Of a stretch of DNA of 9,866 nt, positions 1-8,913 are shown piece after piece. Position numbers and translations under genes: made by a program. Origin of the DNA: an uncultured Coriobacteriales bacterium. GTDB lineage: Bacteria > Actinomycetota > Coriobacteriia > Coriobacteriales > UMGS124. Below the pieces are notes generated by a model. That model searched no databases. It was not told the origin of the DNA and was given only the letters and a program-made list of their open reading frames with translations. Positions within the stretch are counted from its first letter, which is position 1, and the number at the start of each line of letters is the position of its first letter. Where the stretch lies: assembly GCA_903789505.1 (NCBI GenBank), contig CAIFEU010000096.1:1-9866 (forward strand), read 5' to 3'.

Positions 1-1210
<1,210 letters not shown>

Positions 1211-1212
1211 CG

Positions 1213-1983
1213 ATGAAGGTCGAAGTCGTCAATCCTGACGAGGAGAGGAACTCCGCGACGGGCGCGGCGGCGGCAGACCCGAAGTCGCAGGGAGCCGATG
1301 GCTTCGAGGAGGTCGACGCCGAGGTCGTCGAGCCGGCGCAGGACGCAGCCGCCGGCACCGACGCCGAGGCGGAGGCCCCCGAGGCCGGCGCGTCGGGCGA
1401 CGCGCGCGACGCGGGCGGGTCGGCCGACGAGACGGGCGACCCGGTCGCTTCCGACGACGAGGTGTTCTCCCTCGACGACCTGAAGAAGGCGCGCCAGTCC
1501 GCCGCGGACGCCCAGGAGCGCTACGTGCGCCTGGAGGCCGAGTGGGACAACTACCGCAAGCGCGTGTCGCGCGAGCGCGACGCCGAGAGGACGAGGGCGG
1601 CTGAGTCCCTGGTCACCAAGCTGCTTCCGGTCGTCGACGACATCGAGCGGGCGCTCGACCACGCCGCGATCCAGCAGCCCGAGGGCGCGTTCTCGCAGTT
1701 CGTCGACGGCATCGAGGCCGTCCACACCAAGTTCGTGAACATCCTCGAGAAGGAGGGGGTCGAGGTCATCGACCCCGCCGGACAGCCGTTCAACATGCAC
1801 GAGCACCAGGCGGTCGGCCACGTCGACGACGCGAGCTCCTACGACGAGACGGTCCACGACGTCTACCAGAAGGGCTACCGCATGGGCGGGCGCGTGATTC
1901 GCCCGGCGATGGTCACCGTGACCAAGGGCGGGCCTGTGCGTCCCGCCGAGCCCGCGGACGCCGACGGGGGCGCCCAGGGCTAG
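1213..1983 (+). CDS. grpE: Nucleotide exchange factor GrpE
   Basis: GrpE is the dimeric co-chaperone that pulls ADP off DnaK so that bound substrate is released. The protein has 256 residues, longer than most GrpEs (about 190-200). The excess is an N-terminal acidic, Ala/Asp/Glu/Gly-rich tail of about 85 residues that looks disordered. From about residue 86 a helical segment begins (DDLKKARQSAADAQERYVRL) that should form the long dimer helix. The family core follows, with AEWDNYRKRV. The C-terminal beta domain carries the GrpE signature, with FNMHEHQAVG near residue 195 and QKGYRMGGRVIRPAMV from about residue 219. The ATG at 1213 is preceded by AAGGAG at 1199-1204, eight bases upstream and inside the end of dnaK, which fixes the start and indicates translational coupling. 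It ends with TAG. Identification is secure. Confidence 0.97.
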   Translation: MKVEVVNPDEERNSATGAAAADPKSQGADGFEEVDAEVVEPAQDAAAGTDAEAEAPEAGASGDARDAGGSADETGDPVASDDEVFSLDDLKKARQSAADAQERYVRLEAEWDNYRKRVSRERDAERTRAAESLVTKLLPVVDDIERALDHAAIQQPEGAFSQFVDGIEAVHTKFVNILEKEGVEVIDPAGQPFNMHEHQAVGHVDDASSYDETVHDVYQKGYRMGGRVIRPAMVTVTKGGPVRPAEPADADGGAQG

Positions 1984-1988
1984 CGGGC

Positions 1989-2010
1989 GCGCGGGGTAGG
2001 CGCCCCGTGC
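1989..2010 (+). repeat. Hairpin just after grpE
   Basis: Bases 1989-1996 and 2003-2010 form an 8-bp stem (one G-U pair in RNA) around a six-base loop, starting six bases after the grpE stop codon. There is no T-run after it, so it is not a standard intrinsic terminator. It could stabilise the 3' end of a dnaK-grpE mRNA or cause partial attenuation. This is seen in sequence; the role is inference. Confidence 0.35.
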
Positions 2011-2042
2011 CACACGCGGGCCCCGGGCGGGGACGCGCATAC

Positions 2043-2096
2043 GACGAGCGGACCAGGCCGCGTCGGGTGCTCTGTGGGCCCGGCGCGGCCCTCGTC
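2043..2096 (+). promoter_or_regulatory. Large intercistronic stem-loop before dnaJ
   Basis: Bases 2056-2067 pair with 2079-2090 as a 12-bp stem (one G-U pair) closed by an 11-base loop. An outer arm, GACGAG at 2043-2048, pairs perfectly with CTCGTC at 2091-2096, leaving a seven-base bulge on the 5' side. The structure ends six bases before the dnaJ ribosome binding site. No T-tract follows, so it does not look like a simple terminator. Possible roles are an mRNA processing or stability element that sets DnaJ output relative to DnaK/GrpE, or an attenuator. The pairing is directly visible; the function is inferred. Confidence 0.5.
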
Positions 2097-2101
2097 AAGC
2101 T

Positions 2102-2110
2102 AGGAGGAGG
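2102..2110 (+). promoter_or_regulatory. Strong dnaJ ribosome binding site
   Basis: The sequence AGGAGGAGG lies six bases before the dnaJ ATG and is close to the full anti-Shine-Dalgarno complement. It is the strongest such site in the window. It fixes the dnaJ start at 2117 and suggests dnaJ is translated independently of grpE, consistent with the long gap. Confidence 0.85.
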
Positions 2111-2116
2111 TGCAAC

Positions 2117-3073
2117 ATGAGCAACGAGAAGAATCTCTACGAGGTTCTCGGCGTCTCGCAGAACGCCACGACCGACGAGATTAACAAGGCGTTCCGCAAG
2201 CTGGCGGTCAAGTACCACCCTGACGCCGGCGGCGACGCGGAGAAGTTCAAGCAGATCAGCCAGGCTTACGACGTGCTCTCCGACTCCAAGAAGCGCGCCG
2301 AGTACGACCAGGCGCTCAAGTACGGCGCGTTCATGGGCGGCGCGGGCGGACGCCCGGGCGCCGGCGGGTCGGGCATGGGCGACATGGGCATGGACTGGCA
2401 GAGCATCATCGACTCGATCCTGCGCGGCGAGGGGGCGTTCGGCACCGAGTGGGACCCCCAGGCGACCGGCTTCGGCGGGTTCAACGGCTGGGGCCAGCCT
2501 CGCCCGACGCGCGGCAAGGACCTGTCGATGACGGTGACTGTGCCGTTCGAGGACGCGCTCGCGGGCACTACCCGCAAGGTTACCTATCGGATCCCGTCCA
2601 CCGGCCAGACCGAGTCGCTCACGGTCAAGATTCCGGCAGGCGCCGTCGACGGAGGCAAGCTGCACTATCACGGCCGCGGCGAGTTCGGCGCGAACGGGGG
2701 TGAGCGCGGCGACCTGGTCATCACGACGCGCGTCGGCGCGCACCCCTTCTACACGCGTGACGGCGCCGACGTCAAGATGACGCTGCCGATCAGCGTGTCG
2801 GAGGCGGCCCTGGGCGCCGAGATCCAGGTGCCCGCGCCCAACGGCAAGCGCCTGCTGCTCAAGGTGCCCGCCGGCACGCAGCCGGGCAAGGTGTTCCGCT
2901 TCAGGGACATGGGCGCGCCCGACGTCAGGCACAAGGGGTCGCGCGGCTCGTTCTACGTCAGGATCGACGTGAGCGTCCCGAGGGACCTCAGCAAGGAGGA
3001 GCGCGACCTGTTCGAGCGCCTGGGGCGCTTGGACCAGCGCACGCCTCGCGCGGCGATAGAGGGGCGTGAGTGA
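2117..3073 (+). CDS. dnaJ: DnaJ/CbpA-type class B J-domain co-chaperone
   Basis: This Hsp40 partner of DnaK delivers substrates and stimulates ATP hydrolysis through its J domain. It has 318 residues. The J domain covers about residues 6-70 with the essential HPD motif at 34-36 (KYHPDAG). A Gly/Met/Phe-rich linker covers about 75-130, including GGAGGRPGAGGSGMGDMGMD. Two C-terminal beta-barrel substrate domains start near residue 135 (DLSMTVTVPFEDALAGT), with VKIPAGAVDGGKL and VKVPAG-like repeats further on. There are no CxxCxGxG zinc-finger repeats and no cysteine at all, and the length is shorter than the roughly 370-380 residues of class A DnaJ. It is therefore a class B (CbpA-like) J-protein sitting at the usual dnaJ position. 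Its TGA stop overlaps the hspR GTG start (GTGA). The family is certain; calling it dnaJ rather than cbpA rests on operon position. Confidence 0.93.
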   Translation: MSNEKNLYEVLGVSQNATTDEINKAFRKLAVKYHPDAGGDAEKFKQISQAYDVLSDSKKRAEYDQALKYGAFMGGAGGRPGAGGSGMGDMGMDWQSIIDSILRGEGAFGTEWDPQATGFGGFNGWGQPRPTRGKDLSMTVTVPFEDALAGTTRKVTYRIPSTGQTESLTVKIPAGAVDGGKLHYHGRGEFGANGGERGDLVITTRVGAHPFYTRDGADVKMTLPISVSEAALGAEIQVPAPNGKRLLLKVPAGTQPGKVFRFRDMGAPDVRHKGSRGSFYVRIDVSVPRDLSKEERDLFERLGRLDQRTPRAAIEGRE

Positions 3074-3579
3074 CGATGTGCGCAGCCAGAGGCAGGTCGG
3101 GAGACGCCAAGGGAGGCGACGCCGGCTTCGGCAACCCAAAGAACCGCCCGCTGTACATGATCTCGGTCGCCGCAGAGCTCACGGGCATGCACCCGCAGAC
3201 CCTGAGAATCTACGAGTCCAAGGGGCTGGTGAGCCCGCAGCGCTCCAACGGCAACACCCGCCTGTACTCGCAGGCCGACATCGAGCGCCTGGAGCTGATC
3301 GGTCGCCTGACCGACGAGGGCGTCAACCTCGCCGGCGTCGTGCGCATTCTCGACCAGAGGAGCCAGATCGAGGAGCTCAACGAGGAGATCGACCAGCTGC
3401 GCGAGGAGGTCAAGGGGCTGCGCGAGCAGATTCGCGAGTATCGGACGCGCGAGACGATCACCGCGCTGACGCGCTATGACGGCTCGGCGGACACGAGGAC
3501 GTTCCTGAACCGCATGCTCGGCGAGGGGGACGCCGCGGGCGCCGACCCCGCCGGCGGCGCGGGCGAGGACGGTATGTGA
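3070..3579 (+). CDS. hspR: Heat-shock transcriptional repressor HspR (MerR family)
   Basis: HspR is the actinobacterial repressor of dnaK and clpB operons. It binds the HAIR inverted repeat, and in studied species uses DnaK as co-repressor. The 169-residue product has a MerR-type winged helix-turn-helix at about residues 30-95, beginning with YMISVAAELTGMHPQTLRIY. That segment matches the highly conserved HspR recognition region, and RLYSQADIERLELI forms the wing. A heptad-like coiled coil for dimerisation follows at about 95-130 (SQIEELNEEIDQLREEVKGL). The remaining 40 residues are Gly/Ala/Asp-rich and look disordered. The GTG at 3070 overlaps the dnaJ stop by four bases, with GAGGGG upstream (about 3059-3064). 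The ATG at 3076 is an alternative that would remove only two residues. Its place last before clpB fits feedback control of the operon. The expected operator upstream of dnaK lies outside the window. Confidence 0.93.
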   Translation: MTMCAARGRSGDAKGGDAGFGNPKNRPLYMISVAAELTGMHPQTLRIYESKGLVSPQRSNGNTRLYSQADIERLELIGRLTDEGVNLAGVVRILDQRSQIEELNEEIDQLREEVKGLREQIREYRTRETITALTRYDGSADTRTFLNRMLGEGDAAGADPAGGAGEDGM

Positions 3580-3592
3580 CGGACGGGCGGCG

Positions 3593-3608
3593 GCGTCGGC
3601 GCCGACGC
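3593..3608. promoter_or_regulatory. Perfect 16-bp palindrome between hspR and clpB
   Basis: GCGTCGGC followed directly by GCCGACGC forms a perfect 8+8 palindrome. Flanking GGACG (3581-3585) and CGTCC (3610-3614) could extend it as an imperfect stem. It lies 14 bases after hspR and 37 bases before clpB. It could be a protein-binding dyad or an RNA hairpin (stem GCGTCG, loop GCGC) that tunes clpB. It does not resemble the HAIR consensus (CTTGAGT-N7-ACTCAAG). In DNA this GC-rich some palindromy arises by chance, so the role is uncertain. Confidence 0.35.
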
Positions 3609-3634
3609 GCGTCCGAATGTAGAGAGAAAGGACG

Positions 3635-3639
3635 GGTGA
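3635..3639 (+). promoter_or_regulatory. clpB ribosome binding site (GGTGA)
   Basis: GGTGA, complementary to the UCACC end of 16S rRNA, lies six bases before the clpB ATG. A more classic AAAGGA (about 3627-3632) is 13 bases upstream, which is rather far. The in-frame TGA at 3637-3639 excludes any earlier clpB start in this frame. Confidence 0.6.
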
Positions 3640-3645
3640 ACGCGT

Positions 3646-6318
<2,673 letters not shown>

Positions 6319-6368
6319 CGCGCCGCGGGACGAGCGGTGAGCGTGGTGCGATGGGGCGGACCTTCCGC

Positions 6369-6505
6369 GAGGGGGGCCGCCCCTTCTGCGTTCGTGCGAC
6401 GGGCGCGGCTCGCGCCGCCGCCTCGACCGCGCCTGTCCGCGCCGCGGCAGACTCCGCCGCGCGCCCGCCCCGACCCTTGCGCCTCCGGGGGCCGAGGCGG
6501 GCCGC
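6369..6505. terminator. Hairpin-rich convergent gap, possible bidirectional terminator
   Basis: The 187 bases between the converging clpB and HAD stops hold no convincing gene. They contain a short hairpin with GGGG/CCCC arms at about 6370-6384 followed by TTCT, a 6-bp stem with 3-base loop at 6402-6416, a 6-bp stem with 7-base loop at 6443-6461, and a 6-bp stem at 6480-6499 just past the HAD stop. None has a proper T-tract. The arrangement suits transcript ends from both sides, but in sequence this GC-rich hairpins are easily found, so confidence is low. Confidence 0.35.
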
Positions 6506-7291
6506 CTACGGGTGGAGGTCGATGTCCGTCCAGCGGTCGAGCCACAGGTCCGCCACGGAGCGCAGCGCGTCGACCTTCTGCGTCCTGCCGTCCGAGCGAA
6601 CCGCGCACCCGGTCATGCCCGTGCTCATCGCGGCGCGAAGCCCCGGGACGATGTCCTCGAACACGATGCAGTCCCGCGGTCTGACCCCGATTCTGCGCGC
6701 CGCCTCGAGGTAGATGTCGGGGTGGTTCTTGGAGCGCGCGACCTCGGCCCCGTGCACGCGCGCGTCGAACAGCTCGTCGGCGTCCACGCGCGGCTTCATC
6801 GCGTCGATCACGTTGGCGTCGTTGGTGGTGGCGAGGGCGACGCGCACGCCGCGGGAGCGCAGCGCCTCGATGTAGGCGCGGGCGCCCTGCCGCAGCGTGA
6901 CGCGCTCGCCGTAGAGCCGCGCGCCGATGCGGTTCCACTCCGCGCAGATGGCGTCGGGGTCCTCGTCGAGGTGGTAGTGGTCGATGACGTACCTGGACCC
7001 CTCGGCGAAGCCCAGCACCGACAGCTCCGCCGCGAACTGCGGCGTGTACCGCAGGCCGCGCTCGCCCAGGAACTCGCGGTCGACCTGCTCCCAGATGCCG
7101 CTCGAGAACGCGATCGTGCCGTCGAAGTCGAAGATCGCCCCGTCGAAGGTGGGCGGCCACAGCAGCGGCGCCGCGGGGACCGCGCGGGTCCCGGGGAGCC
7201 CGCCGGCGGCTGGCCGGCGCTCGGGAGCGTCCGCGGCTCCGGGCTCGTGCCGGTCGAGGGAGGGGAGGTCTGTGCTGTTCCGGATGGTCAT
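6506..7291 (-). CDS. HAD-superfamily hydrolase, beta-phosphoglucomutase-like subfamily
   Basis: This predicted soluble Mg-dependent phosphatase or phosphomutase has 261 residues. All four HAD motifs are present: motif I DFDGT (residues 55-59, nucleophile D55 and acid/base D57), motif II ALATTND (about 152-158), motif III lysine K188 in SKNHPDIYLEA, and motif IV CIVFEDIVPGL with E212/D213. The alpha-helical cap between motifs I and II places it in the HAD-IA group with PgmB, Gph and YqaB-like enzymes. The substrate cannot be read from the sequence. The first 47 residues are a Pro/Ala/Arg-rich extension with no family counterpart. The ATG at 7291 is the only usual start codon between an in-frame upstream stop and motif I, and it lacks a clear Shine-Dalgarno sequence. 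It is divergent from the HEAT gene and convergent with clpB, so probably monocistronic. The family is confident; the function is open. Confidence 0.88.
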   Translation of the reverse strand: MTIRNSTDLPSLDRHEPGAADAPERRPAAGGLPGTRAVPAAPLLWPPTFDGAIFDFDGTIAFSSGIWEQVDREFLGERGLRYTPQFAAELSVLGFAEGSRYVIDHYHLDEDPDAICAEWNRIGARLYGERVTLRQGARAYIEALRSRGVRVALATTNDANVIDAMKPRVDADELFDARVHGAEVARSKNHPDIYLEAARRIGVRPRDCIVFEDIVPGLRAAMSTGMTGCAVRSDGRTQKVDALRSVADLWLDRWTDIDLHP

Positions 7292-7322
7292 GGCTCGAAG
7301 CGCTTTCTGGTAGGGAAGCTAA

Positions 7323-7336
7323 CGCATAATGATGCG
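7323..7336. promoter_or_regulatory. Small AT-richer dyad, possible HAD promoter -10 region
   Basis: CGCAT and ATGCG arms flank AATG, within the most AT-rich patch of the gap. On the - strand this holds CATTAT (7326-7331), a plausible -10 box about 34 bases before the HAD start. No good -35 box is visible at 17 bases. A dyad overlapping a -10 box would suit an operator, but the match is weak. Confidence 0.3.
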
Positions 7337-7347
7337 ATTGGACATGG

Positions 7348-7370
7348 GCGGGCGGCGTGCTGCCGCCCGC
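7348..7370. repeat. Perfect inverted repeat, 9-bp arms, 5-bp spacer
   Basis: GCGGGCGGC (7348-7356) and GCCGCCCGC (7362-7370) are exact reverse complements separated by GTGCT. The repeat lies in the divergent gap between the HAD and HEAT genes. It could be an operator or an RNA hairpin in a leader. It directly abuts the next dyad. Confidence 0.5.
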
Positions 7371-7395
7371 GGCATGAGACAGGATAGCTCATGCC
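7371..7395. promoter_or_regulatory. Perfect dyad GGCATGAG-N9-CTCATGCC, operator candidate
   Basis: Exact 8-bp arms at 7371-7378 and 7388-7395 surround the nine-base spacer ACAGGATAG. The 17-base centre-to-centre spacing and mixed base composition look like a dimeric repressor site rather than a GC-rich chance hairpin. It is 50 bases upstream of the preferred HEAT-gene start and overlaps the alternative ATG at 7391. The binding protein is unknown. Confidence 0.5.
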
Positions 7396-7432
7396 CCGCC
7401 CGCATGCGACGCGCGGCGCGGCAGACCGAGGT

Positions 7433-7439
7433 GGGAGGG
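7433..7439 (+). promoter_or_regulatory. Ribosome binding site deciding the HEAT-gene start
   Basis: GGGAGGG lies five bases before the ATG at 7445. The upstream in-frame ATG at 7391 has no purine-rich site and sits inside a dyad, so the 7445 start is preferred. Confidence 0.65.
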
Positions 7440-7444
7440 CGCGG

Positions 7445-8707
7445 ATGGCACAGGGTGGCGAAGGCGGGCGCGGCAGGCGCCGTGCGAGGAGGGAGCCCGG
7501 CGGCACCGGCGCAGCGGGCCCGGCGCGCCGGCGGGAGGGCGGCGCGGAGCCGTCGCGCGTCCCCGAGGGTGCGTCGGCGGGCGGCGACGCGCCCGGGGCG
7601 CAGGCGAGCGGCGTGGACTCCATCGACGACATGACCCCCGAGCAGCGCGTGGGCGCGCTGGCGACGATGGCCCATGCAGGGGACGTGCGGGTGCGCAAGA
7701 GCGTCGCGGTGGCGCTGGGGCGCATCGACACGCCCGCGGCGACCGGCCCGCTGTGCGACATGCTCGGCGACCCCGACGAGGGAGTGCGGGTCCTGGCGTG
7801 CCAGGCCCTCGGGCGCCGCCGCGACCCCGCGAGCGTCCAGAGCCTGCTCTGCCGCATGCACGACCCGTCCGTGCAGGTCAGGTCGGGCGTCCTGTTCGCG
7901 CTGGGCAGCATCAGCGCGGGGGCGGGCCTGGGCAGGGACCGGCTTGCCGCCATGTTCGCTCCGATCGTCGTGATGGCATTCGACCCCGACGACGGCGTGC
8001 GCGCCGACGCCGCGGCGGTGCTGGGGACGCTGCTCGACTCCCGCGCGACCGAGCCGCTGCTGCTGCTCGTCGAGGACGACGACCCACGCGTGAGGGGCAA
8101 CGCCTGCGCCAGCCTGGGGCTCACGGGCGCCGACGACGACCCCGAGACGGCCGACCGTGTCGCGCAGGCCCTCGCCGGGCGGGTCTGCGACGACGCCGAG
8201 GCGCCCCTGGTGCGCGTGAGCGCGCTGGACGGGCTGGCGCGCAGGTCCGAGCGCGGGTGGCTCGACGGGCGGGAGGGGCTCGTGCGCGAGGCGGTCCACG
8301 TCGCGTGCGCCCTTGCCGGCGCGCCCGTCCGCGCCCAGGCCGAAGACCCCGGCGGGGACGCAGCTGACCACGAGCCGACCGAGCGCGACCTGCGTCAGAC
8401 CGCCGTGTGGGCGCTCGGGATGCTTCCGTGCGAGGCCGGTGACGACGCGCTGCGCGACGAGGCGTTCGCTACCCTTGAGCGCGCCCTGGCGGACCCCGAC
8501 CCGTGGTGCCAGCGCTACGCCGTGGAGGCCCTGTGCCGCAGGGGCGAGGCGCGCGGGATCGCCGCCCTGGGCGCCCTGCGCGAGCGACGCGACTCCGGCG
8601 ACGCGCAGCTTGACCGGGAGGCCTCCCGCCTGCTCGACGCCGCCCTCGGCCAGGCGAGCGGTGATGCCTCGCCGCGCCCCGGCTCGGGCGTCGCGGGCGA
8701 GGGGTAG
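7445..8707 (+). CDS. HEAT-repeat domain protein
   Basis: The product is a 420-residue soluble protein with no signal peptide or membrane segment. The first 60 or so residues are a basic Gly/Arg/Ala-rich tail (RGRRRARREP). From about residue 63 on, paired-helix HEAT/PBS-lyase-type repeats are clear, with the recurring pattern of Asp-Pro turn, V-R, then A-x-x-A-L-G. Examples are DVRVRKSVAVALGRI (80-94), DPDEGVRVLACQALGRR (109-125), DPSVQVRSGVLFALGSI (140-156), DPDDGVRADAAAVLGTL (180-196) and DDPRVRGNACASLGLTG (212-228). Weaker copies follow at about 255-290 and 315-390. A low-complexity insert near 295-315 separates the last set. Such solenoids usually serve as protein-protein scaffolds, and no catalytic motif was seen. 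It ends in a Gly/Ser/Pro tail and TAG. It is probably monocistronic, with a terminator downstream. The repeat family is confident; the function is unknown. Confidence 0.85.
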   Translation: MAQGGEGGRGRRRARREPGGTGAAGPARRREGGAEPSRVPEGASAGGDAPGAQASGVDSIDDMTPEQRVGALATMAHAGDVRVRKSVAVALGRIDTPAATGPLCDMLGDPDEGVRVLACQALGRRRDPASVQSLLCRMHDPSVQVRSGVLFALGSISAGAGLGRDRLAAMFAPIVVMAFDPDDGVRADAAAVLGTLLDSRATEPLLLLVEDDDPRVRGNACASLGLTGADDDPETADRVAQALAGRVCDDAEAPLVRVSALDGLARRSERGWLDGREGLVREAVHVACALAGAPVRAQAEDPGGDAADHEPTERDLRQTAVWALGMLPCEAGDDALRDEAFATLERALADPDPWCQRYAVEALCRRGEARGIAALGALRERRDSGDAQLDREASRLLDAALGQASGDASPRPGSGVAGEG

Positions 8708-8744
8708 GGACGGGCCACCGCGCGTTTGCGGCCGGCCTTCACGG

Positions 8745-8763
8745 CGAGGTCCGAGGGACCTCG
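8745..8763 (+). repeat. 8-bp hairpin downstream of the HEAT gene
   Basis: CGAGGTCC (8745-8752) and GGACCTCG (8756-8763) are exact reverse complements around a GAG loop. The hairpin sits between the HEAT stop and the likely terminator. It may protect the mRNA 3' end or act with the following hairpin. No T-run follows directly. Confidence 0.45.
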
Positions 8764-8769
8764 GCTCCT

Positions 8770-8794
8770 CCTGCCTTCTTGGCAGGTTGTGTGT
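8770..8794 (+). terminator. Intrinsic terminator after the HEAT gene
   Basis: CCTGCC and GGCAGG form a perfect 6-bp stem with the five-base loop TTCTT, directly followed by TTGTGTGT. A GC stem followed by a T-rich tract is unusual in this composition and is the best terminator in the window. It lies 63 bases after the HEAT stop and before the rpmE promoter, which separates the two transcription units. Confidence 0.65.
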
Positions 8795-8841
8795 ACGCCT
8801 CCTCGCCGCCGGAGAAGTCTGCCCTGCGGGCATCTGGCACG

Positions 8842-8850
8842 TGATAACAT
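8842..8850 (+). promoter_or_regulatory. Extended -10 promoter element for rpmE
   Basis: TGATAACAT fits an extended -10 (TG-N-TAACAT, four of six to TATAAT) in a locally AT-rich patch. No convincing -35 is seen; the expected place is covered by a small TGCCC-TGC-GGGCA hairpin (8820-8832). The start of transcription would be near 8857, giving a leader of about 57 bases. This is inferred from sequence match only. Confidence 0.5.
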
Positions 8851-8863
8851 ATCTTGCTTGCCG

Positions 8864-8883
8864 GCCTTGGTCGGAACCAAGGC
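8864..8883 (+). promoter_or_regulatory. Stem-loop in the rpmE leader, candidate L31 autoregulatory element
   Basis: GCCTTGGT (8864-8871) and ACCAAGGC (8876-8883) form a perfect 8-bp stem with a CGGA tetraloop, close to the predicted 5' end of the mRNA and 13 bases before the Shine-Dalgarno sequence. Many ribosomal protein genes are controlled by the protein binding a structured leader. From memory and unverified, leader motifs have been reported upstream of L31 genes, including in actinobacterial lineages. Position and compactness fit such a leader, but the sequence alone does not prove it. Confidence 0.5.
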
Positions 8884-8896
8884 GCCATCGATTCGC

Positions 8897-8903
8897 AAAG
8901 GAG
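8897..8903 (+). promoter_or_regulatory. rpmE ribosome binding site
   Basis: AAAGGAG lies ten bases before the ATG at 8914. It confirms the L31 start over the in-frame TTG at 8854, which would add 20 residues foreign to L31. Confidence 0.75.
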
Positions 8904-8913
8904 TCATGTTTCC

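Noticed and set aside
7391..7444. ATG at 7391 as the start of the HEAT protein
   Set aside because: It has no Shine-Dalgarno sequence and lies inside a perfect dyad; the ATG at 7445 has GGGAGGG at proper spacing.
7319..8833. A 504-codon - strand open frame antisense to the HEAT gene
   Set aside because: The translation is low-complexity Arg/Ala/Gly/His-rich without motifs, while the + strand frame has clear HEAT repeats.
8854..8913. TTG at 8854 as an upstream start for L31
   Set aside because: It would add 20 residues not found in L31, encoded by the leader hairpin, and the ATG at 8914 has a good ribosome binding site and a standard N-terminus.
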